Part shown: positions 40,895 through 52,300 of the stretch, piece after piece
Numbering within the stretch: the stretch's first letter is position 1
Layout: every line of letters begins with the position of its first letter
Assembly (NCBI RefSeq): GCF_003369915.1
Contig: NC_046674.1
Coordinates: 11,780,001 to 11,844,000, forward strand
From: Drosophila miranda
Taxonomy: Eukaryota > Arthropoda > Insecta > Diptera > Drosophilidae
Reading direction: 5' to 3'
DNA length: 64,000 nt
The notes under the pieces: model-generated
Seen by the model: the letters and a program-made list of their open reading frames with translations, nothing else
The model's database searches: none
What the model was told of the DNA's origin: nothing
Program-made: the position numbers and the translations under genes

Positions 40895-43800
40895 GAACTT
40901 AGCCAAAAACCAACTCTTCGGAACGATATATCTAAGACAAATATGGCCAGATCGGTGAAGGACACACTCTCCCAACATCGGGAGGATCCAGACTTTCGAA
41001 CCGCATCAAAATCTCGACTACGAAAATGAGGCCGATTTTTGGCAAATTTAATGATGTAACCATCATGATTTTTTGCGAAAATCGTGAAAAAACGGATGTC
41101 CTTTTTTCCGATTGCAGTCAATTGGCAGGACTCGCCCGATCGTGAAAAGACATACCGCACCCCGATCGGCTGCCATATTGCAGAGATATAGCGTGCAGAA
41201 CAAACCAGTATTTTATTGATATGCAAAACCAAATCCTAGGAGGGCTATATCTCAGACAAATAGAGCCAGATGGGTGCAGGACCAACTCTCGCAGGACCGC
41301 GAGGTTCCAGACTGTCGAGCGGCATCAAAATCTCGACTACGAAAATGAGCCCGATTTTTGGCAAATTTAATGATGTAACCATCAAGATTTTTTGCGAAAA
41401 TCGTGAAAAAACGGATGTCCTTTTTTCCGATTGCAGTCAATTGGCAGGACTCGCCCGATCGTGAAAAGACATACCGCACCCCGATCGGCTGCCATATTGC
41501 AGAGATAAAGCGTGCAGAAGAAACCAGTATTCTACTGATATGCAAAGGCTATATCTCAGACAAATAGAGCCAGATGGGTGCAGGACCAACTCTCGCAGGA
41601 CCGCGAGGTTCCAGACTGTGCAGAATAAACCTGTGTTCTATTGATATGCAAAACCAAATCCTTGGAAGGCTATATCTCAGACAAATAGAGCCAGATGGGT
41701 GCAGGACCAACTCTCGCAGGACCGCGAGGTTCCAGACTGTCGAGCGGCATCAAAATCTCGACTACGAAAATGAGCCCGATTTTTGGCAAATTTAATGATG
41801 TAACCATCAAGATTTTTTGCGAAAATCGTGAAAAAACGGATGTCCTTTTTTCCGATTGCAGTCAATTGGCAGGACTCGCCCGATCGTGAAAAGACATACC
41901 GCACCCCGATCGGCTGCCATATTGCAGAGATAAAGCGTGCAGAAGAAACCAGTATTCTACTGATATGCAAAACCAAATCCTTGGAAGGCTATATCTCAGA
42001 CAAATAGAGCCAGATGGGTGCAGGACCAACTCTCGCAGGACCGCGAGGTTCCAGACTGTGCAGAATAAACCTGTATTCTATTGATATGCAAAACCAAATC
42101 CTTGGAAGGCTATATCTCAGACAAATAGAGCCAGATGGGTGCAGGACCAACTCTCGCAGGACCGCGAGGTTCCAGACTGTCGAGCGGCATCAAAATCTCG
42201 ACTACGAAAATGAGCCCGATTTTTGGCAAATTTAATGATGTAACCATCAAGATTTTTTACGAAAAGCGTGAAAAAACGGATGTCCTTTTTTCCGATTGCA
42301 GTCAATTGGCTGGACTCGCCCGATCGTGACAAGACATACCGCACCCCGATCGGCTGCCATATTGCAGAGATAAAGCGTGCAGAAGAAACCAGTATTCTAC
42401 TGATATGCAAAACCAAATCCTTGGAAGGCTATATCTCAGACAAATAGAGCCAGATGGGTGCAGGACCAACTCTCGCAGGACCGCGAGGTTCCAGACTGTG
42501 CAGAATAAACCTGTATTCTATTGATATGCAAAACCAAATCCTTGGAAGGCTATATCTCAGACAAATAGAGCCAGATGGGTGCAGGACCAACTCTCGCAGG
42601 ACCGCGAGGTTCCAGACTGTCGAGCGACATCAAAATCTCGACTACGAAAATGAGCCCGATTTTTGGCAAATTTAATGATGTAACCATCAAGATTTTTTGC
42701 GAAAATCGTGAAAAAACGGATGTCCTTTTTTCCGATTGCAGTCGATTGGCAGGACTCGCCCGATCGTGAAAAGACATACCGCACCCCGATCGGCTGCCAT
42801 ATTGCAGAGATATAGCGTGCAGAACAAACCAGTATTTTATTGATATGCAAAACCAAATCCTAGGAGGGCTATATCTCAGACAAATAGAGCCAGATGGGTG
42901 CAGGACCAACTCTCGCAGGACCGCGAGGTTCCAGACTGTCGAGCGGCATCAAAATCTCGACTACGAAAATGAGCCCGTTTTTTGGCAAATTTAATGATGT
43001 AACCATCAAGATTTTTTGCGAAAATCGTGAAAAAACGGATGTCCTTTTTTCCGATTGCAGTCAATTGGCAGGACTCGCCCGATCGTGAAAAGGCATACCG
43101 CACACCGATCGGCTGCCATATTGCAGAGATATAGCGTGCAGAACAAACCAGTATTTTATTGATATGCAAAACCAAATCCTAGGAGGGCTATATCTCAGAC
43201 AAATAGAGCCAGATGGGTGCAGGACCAACTCTCGCAGGACCGCGAGGTTCCAGACTGTGCAGAATAAACCAGTATTCTATTGATATGCAAAACCAAATCC
43301 TTGGAAGGCTATATCTCAGACAAATAGAGCCAGATGGGTGCAGGACCAACTCTCGCAGGACCTCGAGGTTCCAGACTGTCGAGCGGCATCAAAATCTCGA
43401 CTACGAAAATGAGCCCGATTTTTGGCAAATTTAATGATGTAACCATCAAGATTTTTTGCGAAAATCGTGAAAAAACGGATGTCCTTTTTTTGCGATTGCA
43501 GTCGATTGGCAGGACTCGCCCGATCGTGAAAAGACATACCGCACCCCGATCGGCTGCCATATTGCAGAGATATAGCGTGCAGAACAATCCAGTATTTTAT
43601 TGATATGCAAAACCAAATCCTAGGAGGGCTATATCTCAGACAAATAGAGCCAGATGGGTGCAGGACCAACTCTCGCAGGACCGCGAGGTTCCAGACTGTG
43701 CAGAATAAACCAGTATTCTATTGATATGCAAAACCAAATCCTTGGAATGCTATATCTCAGACAAATAATGCCAGATGGGTGCAGGACCAACTCTCGCAGG

Positions 43801-44530
43801 ACCGCGACGTTCCAGACTGTGCAGAATAAACCAGTATTTTATTGATATGCAAAACCAAATCCTAGGAGGGCTATATCTCAGACAAATAGAGCCAGATGGG
43901 TGCAGGACCAACTCTCGCAGGACCTCGAGGTTCCAACCTGTCGAGCGGCATCAAAATCTCGACTACGAAAATGAGGCCGATTTTTGGCAAATTTAATGAT
44001 GTAACCATCAAGATTTTTTGCGAAAATCGTGAAAAAACGGATGTCCTTTTTTTGCGATTGCAGTCGATTGGCAGGACTCGCCCGATCGTGAAAAGACATA
44101 CCGCACCCCGATCGGCTGCCATATTGCAGAGATAAAGCGTGCAGAAGAAACCAGTATTCTATTGATATGCAAAACCAAATCCTTGGAAGGCTATATCTCA
44201 GACAAATAGAGCCAGATGGGTGCAGGACCAACTCTCGCAGGACCGCGAGGTTCCAGACTGTGCAGAATAAACCTGTATTCTATTGATATGCAAAACCAAA
44301 TCCTTGGAAGGCTATATCTCAGACAAATAGAGCCAGATGGGTGCAGGACCAACTCTCGCAGGACCGCGAGGTTCCAGACTGTCGAGCGGCATCAAAATCT
44401 CGACCTTGAAAATGGCAGGATATAGCAGAGATATAGCGTGCAAAAAATAAAACCAATATTTAATTATTTGCCCAACTAAGAGTTCGGGAGGGTCTATCTC
44501 GGCGAAATATGTCTAGATCGGCGAAGAGCC
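40895..44530. repeat. Satellite array of alternating 319-bp and 121-bp units
   Basis: The landmark GGGTGCAGGACCAACTCTCG recurs at intervals of 304, 121, 319, 121, 319, 121, 319, 319, 121, 320, 121, 121, 320 and 121 bp. The 121-bp unit equals the 319-bp unit with 198 bp removed: the join CCAGACTGT|GCAGAATAAACC replaces CCAGACTGTCGAGCGG...GCGTGCAGAAGAAACC. Internal units are nearly identical. The first unit (about 40895-41250) and the end after 44400 are much more diverged, as is usual at array edges. Open frames of 64-99 codons on both strands are carried by the repeat and are not evidence of genes. Confidence 0.95.
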
Positions 44531-44663
44531 TACTTTCCCAGGATCGTTCGGCATCAAATCCACCTTTCCAATCAGCTCGCCGTCCGCAGCTCCTCCGTGG
44601 GTGATTCCACCGTAATTCCTCATCCTATCCTGGGTCTTCCTGCGGGCTATAGCCATGATGAAA

Positions 44664-44880
44664 CTGCTGTGTCGCTAAGTCAAAGGGGCGTCCCCTCCGC
44701 TGCAGCAGGGACCAGTGATCGACAGTGGAATGGTTGATTCACGCCCACGAGAAATGTTAGTCGTACCCGATTTTCCCCCGCCCGACGGAGCGCTATCCAA
44801 GCATCGTACCTAAGAAGCCATCGTCATCCTTCGACCTGGCTATGGCAACCAAGGCAGGAATTACGCAGACTACTAGACTC
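44664..44880 (+). pseudogene. Broken 3' gene fragment in the left arm
   Basis: This is the plus-strand counterpart of the fragment in the right arm. It codes KPSSSFDLA and, in another frame, GYGNQGRNYADY followed by a stop (TAG, 44869-44871). An AATAAA lies downstream at 44958-44963. Compared with the right arm it lacks the intron-like segment and several exonic stretches. The parent gene is not identified. Confidence 0.45.
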
Positions 44881-45440
44881 GATCTCGTTGCTGTTAGTTT
44901 TAAGGATATCAATGTTTTCCACTTGTTTATATATTTATACTAGGTTAAGTTATGATGAATAAAACTATTGAAAAATCATCCTTGCTCTATCCTGTATAGG
45001 GGAATCTATTCCGATTAAAAAAGGGCGTGTCACGCCCCAATCGGTTCGCAAATAGCGGAGAAAACTAAATATTTTTGATTGGGGAAAATGTCCTTGATCC
45101 TTGAAAAGGACTCCATTAATTCAGGGACATTTTTCCGATCACAGGAAGCCGTCTCACGTTTCGATCAGGATACAAATAGCCTAGAAACTAAATATGTCTA
45201 GTTGTGATTTTGGAGTCCTTACCGAAGGATGAAGGGCATTTTTCTGATCCCGACGGGCCATGGCACGAACCGATCGGGCCACAAATAAGGGAGAAAACAA
45301 CAAAAGTTGTTGTTGTTAACAACAACAGTACAACAATTTGTTGTACAGCAACTTTAAACTTGCGACCGCTCAAATGGGCAAAAACGAGAATTTCAAATCT
45401 GGGACACCAGGCTAACAGAAATCAGCAGAAGGTCGTTTGA
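44664..45440 (+). repeat. Left arm of a large imperfect inverted repeat
   Basis: Pairs in reverse with 46900-48030. Good matches: GCTGTGTCGCTAAGTC (44665) with the plus-strand CGACACAGC ending at 48030; the region 44910-45005 (TAGGTTAAGTTATGATGAAT, then TTGAAAAATCATCCTTGCT) with 47440-47515; and the inner end CAAATCTGGGACACCAGGCT (45395) with 46915-46965. Between them are CCGATCGGGCCACAAATA-type blocks repeated within each arm. It is shorter than the right arm because of internal deletions. Confidence 0.8.
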
Positions 45441-45655
45441 TTTTTAAAATTTTTTCTAAAATGTTATCAATGCTCCTCTGCTTGACTTTTGCAAGAACCT
45501 TTTGCAAATGGTTTAATAATCTCACGAAAATTTGGTGCATACTTCGTTCTTGCATACTCTTACTCTTCTTACTCTTATTTTCAGGCGTATGGAATTGTTT
45601 AATTTTTTTAGTTTTATTAAGCAGAAACAATAAAAATCAAAAGTAATAACTATAC

Positions 45656-46860
45656 AATATTTTATTGAATAATTATTATTATAAATATTATTCTTGGTTT
45701 TTATTGAATAATTATTATTCTTGATTTTTATTGAATAATTATTATTATAATTGTTATTCTTGATTTTTATTGAATAACTATTATTATAATTGGTATTCTT
45801 GATTTTTATTGAATAACTATTATTATAATTGTTATTCTTGATTTTTATTAAATAACTATTATTATAATTGTTATCTTGATTTTTATTGAATAATTATTAT
45901 GATAATTGTTATTCTTGATTTTTATTGAATAACTATTATTATAATTGTTATTCTTGATTTTTATTGAATAACTATTATTATAATTGTTATTCTTGATTTT
46001 TATTGAATAACTATTATTATAATTGTTATTCTTGATCTTAATTGTTATTCTTGATTTTTATTGAATAACTATTATTATAATTGTTATTCTTGATTTTTAT
46101 TGAATAATTATTATTATAATTGTTATTCTTGATTTTTATTGAATAACTATTATTATAATTGTTATTCTTGATTTTTATTGAATAATTATTATTATAATTG
46201 TTATTCTTGATTTTTATTAAATAACTATTATTATAATTGTTATCTTGATTTTTATTGAATAATTATTATGATAACTGTTATTCTTGATTTTTATTGAATA
46301 ACTATTATTATAATTGTTATTCTTGATTTTTATTAAATAACTATTATTATAATTGTTATTCTTGATTTTTATTGAATAACTATTATTATAATTGTTATTC
46401 TTGATTTTTATTGAATAATTATTATGATAACTGTTATTCTTGATTTTTATTGAATAACTATTATTATAATTGTTATTCTTGATTTTTATTGAATAACTAT
46501 TATTAAAATTGTTATTCTTGATTTTTATTGAATAACTATTATTATAATTGTTATTCTTGATTTTTATTGAATAACTATTATTATAATTGTTATTCTTGAT
46601 TTTTATTGAATAACTATTATTATAATTGTTATTCTTGATTTTTATTAAATAACTATTATTATAATTGTTATCTTGATTTTTATTGAATAATTATTATGAT
46701 AATTGTTATTCTTGATTTTTATTGAATAACTATTATTATAATTGTTATTCTTGATTTTTATTGAATAACTATTATTATAATTGTTATTCTTGATTTTTAT
46801 TGAATAACTATTATTATAATTGTTATTCTTGATTTTTATTGAATAACTATTATTATTATT
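45656..46860. repeat. 39-bp AT-rich satellite, about 31 copies
   Basis: The consensus unit contains TTGATTTTTATTGAATAACT followed by ATTATTATAATTGTTATTC. A variant pair (TTATTAAATAAC, then ATCTTG, then AATTATTATGATAA) recurs at about 45845, 46215 and 46645, so the array has a higher-order pattern. It forms the core between the two arms of the inverted repeat. Confidence 0.95.
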
Positions 46861-46899
46861 GAAAAAACGTAAAAATAAAATTAAAAGGAATTTAAAAAA

Positions 46900-48030
46900 A
46901 CCAGCGGCCCTCTGCTATTTCTGTTTGCCTGGTATCCCAGACCTGAAATTCTCGTTTTTTGCCAATTTATTGGTCGTAGGTTGAGAGTTGTTGTTGTACA
47001 ATAATTGACAACAACATCTTTTCTTGTTTTATACGTTATTGATCCTTCGATGAGGACCCCAACAGCCTCTACCTTGCATATTTAGTTTTCTCAGCTTTTT
47101 GTGGCCTGATCGGGACGTGCGAAGGCTTTCTGTGATCGGAAAAATTTCCCTGATTTGCTGGAGTCCTTATCAAGGATCAAGGATATTTTCTCAAGACATG
47201 TCTTGTCTATCTTGTTTTCTCCCTTATTTGTGGCCCGATCGGAGCGTGCCATGGCTCCCCGTGATCAAACAAATTTCCTTGATCCTTCGGTAAGGACCCA
47301 AACAGTCCCTACCATCCATATTTAGTCAGCTATTTGTGGCCTGATCAGGACGTGCGACGGCTTCCTGTGATCGGAAAAATGTCCCTGATTTGCTGGAGTC
47401 CTTATCAAGGACCACGGATCAAGGATATTTTTCCCCTTATACAGGATACAGCAAGGATGATTTTTCAATAGTTTTATTCGTCATAACTTAACCTAGTATC
47501 TTATCTATATATATAAAAAAATGTAAAATATTTATATCCTTAAACCTAATAACAACAAGATCTATCCAGAGTCTAGTAGACCGCGTAGTTTCAGCCTTGG
47601 TTGCCATAGCCAAAGTCCTTGAGATAGTTGTCGATGGCCAGGTCGAAGGAGGACGATGGCTTTTTATGTTCTGATCTTGCAAGGGGTGCGCTTCTGTCCT
47701 GCTGGGATACGATTCTGTCTGGCTGGGATAAGCCTCGATCTGCCTCGAATGCACCTCGGTAATGCTTAGACAGGACTCCGTCTGGCGTGGGAAATCGGAC
47801 ACGACTCGGTTTGTGGCAAAGCGTAAGTCCTCTGTGAAGAAAGATATATTTTAAAATATGTAAAATTATATACTTATTCACTTACGCGTCTCGAAGCAAA
47901 GGCCCAACGTTTGATTCGGCGGCGTATGAATGGGTGTGGCTGACATATCCCATGGGCGTTAACCAATATTTCCACCGTCGGTCACTGCTGCAGCAGACAG
48001 GAAACCACTTTGTCGACTCAGCGACACAGC
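46900..48030 (-). repeat. Right arm of the large imperfect inverted repeat
   Basis: Reverse-complement partner of 44664-45440. It contains two or three internal repeats of a block of the form GGCCTGATCnGGACGTGCnA, GGCTTnCTGTGATCGG, CCTGATTTGCTGGAGTCCTT (about 47100-47180, 47225-47290, 47335-47405). The gene fragment of the other arm is here more complete. Confidence 0.8.
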
Positions 48031-48073
48031 GCAGGGAAGAGGGCCATTGCAAGTCCACAGCATCGCCCAACAT
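47560..48073 (-). pseudogene. Broken spliced gene fragment in the right arm
   Basis: On the minus strand an open segment (TPMGYVSHTHSYAAESNVGP, then LLRDA) ends at a good donor (GC|GTAAGTG, near 47885). A good acceptor (TTTCTTCACAG, near 47832) follows. The next exon reads EDLRFATNRVVSDFPRQTES, but the natural C-terminus KKPSSSFDLAIDNYLKDFGY lies in another frame. It is interrupted by TGA after GYGNQG and ends at NYAVY-stop. Minus-strand AATAAA lies at 47473-47478. I read this as the 3' part of a real gene, now frameshifted. The parent is unknown. Confidence 0.5.
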
Positions 48074-49301
48074 TAATTATGTCCCGAGGGACGCATGGCA
48101 TTGTGGCCCCGTGCGCAGGAGCCGACGGGGACTTTCCGATGTCAGCCGGTCAGGTGCTTGGAGTGGACAGCCGTCATCGAGCACACACTCGCTCATATAA
48201 ACCGGAAGACCAGAAGTTGAATAACAGTTTAATAGCCGTTTATGTCCAGAAAGACGAGACGTCCAATAGAGCTGAAGGGAATACAAAAATAAAAGAAAAA
48301 ACAGTCAATGAGAAAGATAATTTGGGGGTGAACCAATGAAAACATACCCGGTCAAAGCTGATGAGGTAAAGCATGATACAGGAGGGAAGACGATGACGGT
48401 GATGTATGCACCTGCGAGGCACGTCGTACGTCATACGTCGAAAAAAGTGCAAGTGAATAAATAATGTACCAGCTGCTGGCGCGATGCACCGGAGAGCGCC
48501 CGGTTCAAAAAAAAAAGCGCCCGGTTCACGCGCGACACCCGATTTAAAGTGGGAAAATCACCGGAGCGGCGCAGGAAACGGAAAAGTGAAGGTTAAATGC
48601 TCAGGCCGCTTATCCAGGCAAATATATCATGAAATATACTCTCAGAAGGAATAAACAATTCTTAATCTCTACTGGGAGCTGGGATCATCTTGATGACGCG
48701 GCGGTAGACGAGCGCCAGAGCCGAGGACCCTGGGATCTAATCTAGAAAGTTCGTTTCCGAAATATGCATGTGACTGCATGCTTTTCGAAAATAGCAAACT
48801 CTTTTGCAGTTAGTCAGTTAGCTTAGTCTAATGTCGTACGCCTATAATCGATGCGATAGTTTTTAAGTTTTTTAAAGCGCGTCACTGTAACATAAATTAG
48901 TTATATTAAAAAAATTAATATATAAATATAGAACGAGCTGGTTTAAAGATTTATTTTATAGCTTTAAATAATATTATCTTGAAAGTATTCTTCATATAAG
49001 GATATCACTATACACAGGAGCTGACGTTATTGGATCTATCGATCGTCCAGTTTGTTCTGGTCAGGAGCCAGGTCAGGCTCTAGCTGGTCTCGTCCATTGC
49101 TGGTACTGCTGGCTGCGACGTACTCCACCCATCACGTAGGTATAGAGGGCTATGATTCTAATATTTAGTAAGCCCCTTCTGTTTATGCGTTTTTTATTGA
49201 AAATATATAACCAAAGTTTTCTTATAGAAAAAGTAGTATCTAAAGAATTAAATAATTTCTATAAAATGTAGTTCTTCTTATATTTATTCATAGAATTTAA
49301 A
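48031..49301. other. Spacer between the inverted repeat and the 3' end of kugelei
   Basis: GC is raised up to about 48800. There is a short tandem duplication of AGCGCCCGGTTCA (about 48495-48535). The DNA is AT-rich beyond 48850 and includes the kugelei 3' UTR. I found no gene and no clear AATAAA for kugelei. Confidence 0.45.
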
Positions 49302-52300
49302 TTATATTTTTGTTTGTTGTTGTGGTAAAAATTCTTCTTGATCGGAATCTTCAATTTCACAGAGTCGAACTGAAATATTGCTATTGGATCCAATTTCACC
49401 GACAGCGCATGGAAAAAGGTATACTTCCTCAGAGTTCTCTGTTATATATATTGGATAGTTTTGAATTAATTGATGACATTTAAAGGACTTATTTGCACTT
49501 AAACGTACCACTCATCGTTCTTTTGGTATCCTTTCTTTTTATTTCCTTTCTTGAAATAAGCCCGTCGGTGACGGAGCTTTCCCCATCCGTTTCACTTGGA
49601 AAATGCATTGGGGGCAAATATGAATCGGGATGTCTTAAATATGCTTCGCCTGTCAATGAGAAAGAAAAATTTAGTTAAGTCACCTTACTTTGAAAGTATG
49701 TGTTATGTATGTGAATAAACAAAACAAAACTACCTGTATTTAATTTGTAGTCTTCATTCTCGATATTATTAAAAGAACTCAGTCTCGAAAGGGGCAGATT
49801 AGTTAATCTCGGCAACATATACGATTGAATGCAACTGTCCGCCTCAGAATCCAGATATTCAGATCCGATGTCCTCGTTTAAGGCAGCAATATCCCTGCTC
49901 GGATCAACATCTCCATCTTCTCCTATTCACCAAAGGAAGACAAAGATTTCAGTAAAATACAAAAATAGTAAAAGTCAAAAACATATGTGTAGTATATGCG
50001 TGCTCAGATTTTGTTACCAGTAAAGTTCAAAATAATGTTAACATCACAAACAAAATAAAAATAGGCGAGATAATAGGTTACCCGGTACTCATGAATCTTT
50101 CGAATGTTTGAAACAACTTTTGAATTTGCCTATCTCTTACAGCTATTTCGATCCAGGGTCTCATGAAGATAAACAGACGGAAGGAAGGACGGACAGACAG
50201 ACTTGGCTATAGCGACTTGGCTGTTCATTCTGAGAAATAACACATTTGGCCATTATGACAATTCAAATGTGAAAGAAATGTTTAAACTATTTTCATATTA
50301 AAACTATTTCTATTTCGTTTGGGATCTGGGCAATGCTATTAGTACTATTTAATTATTATTATACTTACTATGGACGAAAAATGTCTTTTTGGACTTGGAC
50401 TCGTTACTGTCATTACTGTGTACACTTGAAGAGTCAGCTATTTCTGCTCCTGGAACTTCAGTTATGTCTGGCAAGGGATTATGACTTTTGCGAACCCAGT
50501 CGGAACAGTCCCAATGGTATTGACCATTTGCGAGAGCAGAATAGTCAACGAAATTTGCACTTGAAGAATGGCACACGTTAGGCATTTCAACTTGGATTAG
50601 TTTGCTACTTGAAAATCGACTACCCGGTGATCCATAATCTCTTTTTAGTTCTAAAAAGGAAAAACATTTAATCAACATAAGAAATAAGAAGAATGACAAT
50701 AAATCGTTCCGTTACTCACCATTGTTTAACTTATTCTCACTGAATGTTCTTAAATGCATTTGTTCGCACCATTCCTGCTTGTAGGCAATACTATCTACAT
50801 CGGCGCCGTGACAAGAGTTGATGTTCACATGCTGCTTATTTCTGTTTACTTTTTGATATTCAAATGGTATGCTTTCAAGTTCATCACCAGCCGAGCCGTA
50901 GCTCCGCAATATATCCAGATTATTTACGAATGTTGTGTTACTTAGGAAGAGGTTATCGTTTGCAGCTGATGTATAGCTGATTGGGCGTTGGTTTACCTCC
51001 AGATTACTTAATTTTATGTTTGCTTTGCAAAAATTATCCTTATCTACCATGGAGTTCAAATTCGCTTCCTTATACGATTGTTTGTTTTTGGCCTTTTCGG
51101 CATTGCGTCTTTTCTTTGAAGACGAACTCCTCCTCAATACCACACAGCATATGGCAATACTTATAACTACTAATACAATGGTTGCGCCAGATATAATGCC
51201 GCTGATGTGTTCCAGGGAAAAGTTTTTCAGTTTCGTGGAAATTGAATTGGAATAGAGCGGATCCCCACAGCTGGCTCCTGTCAGGTACGAAGGACATATG
51301 CACCGAAAACTTCCGGCCTCATTGATACAAGTGGCTCCGTTTCCGCAAGGCTGATTCTCGCATTCATCGACATCGATCTCACAGCTTGGTCCTGTATAGC
51401 CACGGCACATGCAGTGCGGCACTCCATCACCTTCCTCACAAATCCCACCATTTTTGCAAGGATTTGGCGTGCAAAACTTTCCATATTCACATCTCTTCCC
51501 AGACAGGTGTATGGGACATGTGCAGGTATAGTTATTGGGTCCATGATATTCGCAGCGTCCGCCGAATAGGCAGGGACCCGAAGAGCAAGGATCTAAATCG
51601 ATCTCACAATGTGTGCCGGTAAATCGTGATTGGCACGCGCATTCAAATTGCTCGCTTCCGAAATCTTTGCAAATTCCACTGTTCAAACATGGCTGAGCTC
51701 CACAAATGCCCAGATTTACGAGTACATTCGATGGATCGCATTTGAACTCTACGTTTGTGAATCTTTTCAATGCTGCAACTGTACTTCCTCCGGAAATGTA
51801 CAATGGCAGAGACTCCATGGCTATTTTAATGTTGGCCATACAACCAATAAATCCACGTTGAATATCCTCATAGCCAATAATTGATGGATGTGGTCGAACC
51901 TCAGCGCCGACAAAAATATCATTGGACTGAATGTTCAGTATGCCATTTACGCCCGGAGCACTGCCATGCGAGACATGTTTGTTGTCTATCACAAGCTTAG
52001 CACTGCTGAGCGTTCGCTCCAGGCTAATGACATGCCACTCTCCATCGGATATGTAAATGCTCGTTACGCTAATTACCCCCTCGCCGGAACCTAAATCGAA
52101 CCGATATTGCACAGCACCATTTATGATTTCCAAGATATTGTAATCCACTTTGCCGCTGGCGTAGAGGAGGGTGCCACTTTGTTGCAATGTTCTGATTTGC
52201 AATGAGAATGAAAATTCGTTTTCCAAAGTAAATTTAGCCTTAATTTTATTTATCTTGTAGTGGGCATAGCTTTTGCCTCCAAAGGAAACGGCCGTGAATG

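Noticed and set aside
41252..44425. Repeated 64-119-codon frames in the satellite as a tandem gene family
   Set aside because: They occur on both strands of near-identical repeats whose unit lengths shift the frame. No promoter or start context is shared with real genes.
45656..46860. CRISPR-like array
   Set aside because: The repeats are directly contiguous with no unique spacers, and the DNA is eukaryotic. It is a tandem satellite.
51281..51544. Secondary open frames inside the kugelei EGF exons
   Set aside because: Shadows of the real frame, which is fixed by the EGF cysteine pattern and continues for 1770 codons.
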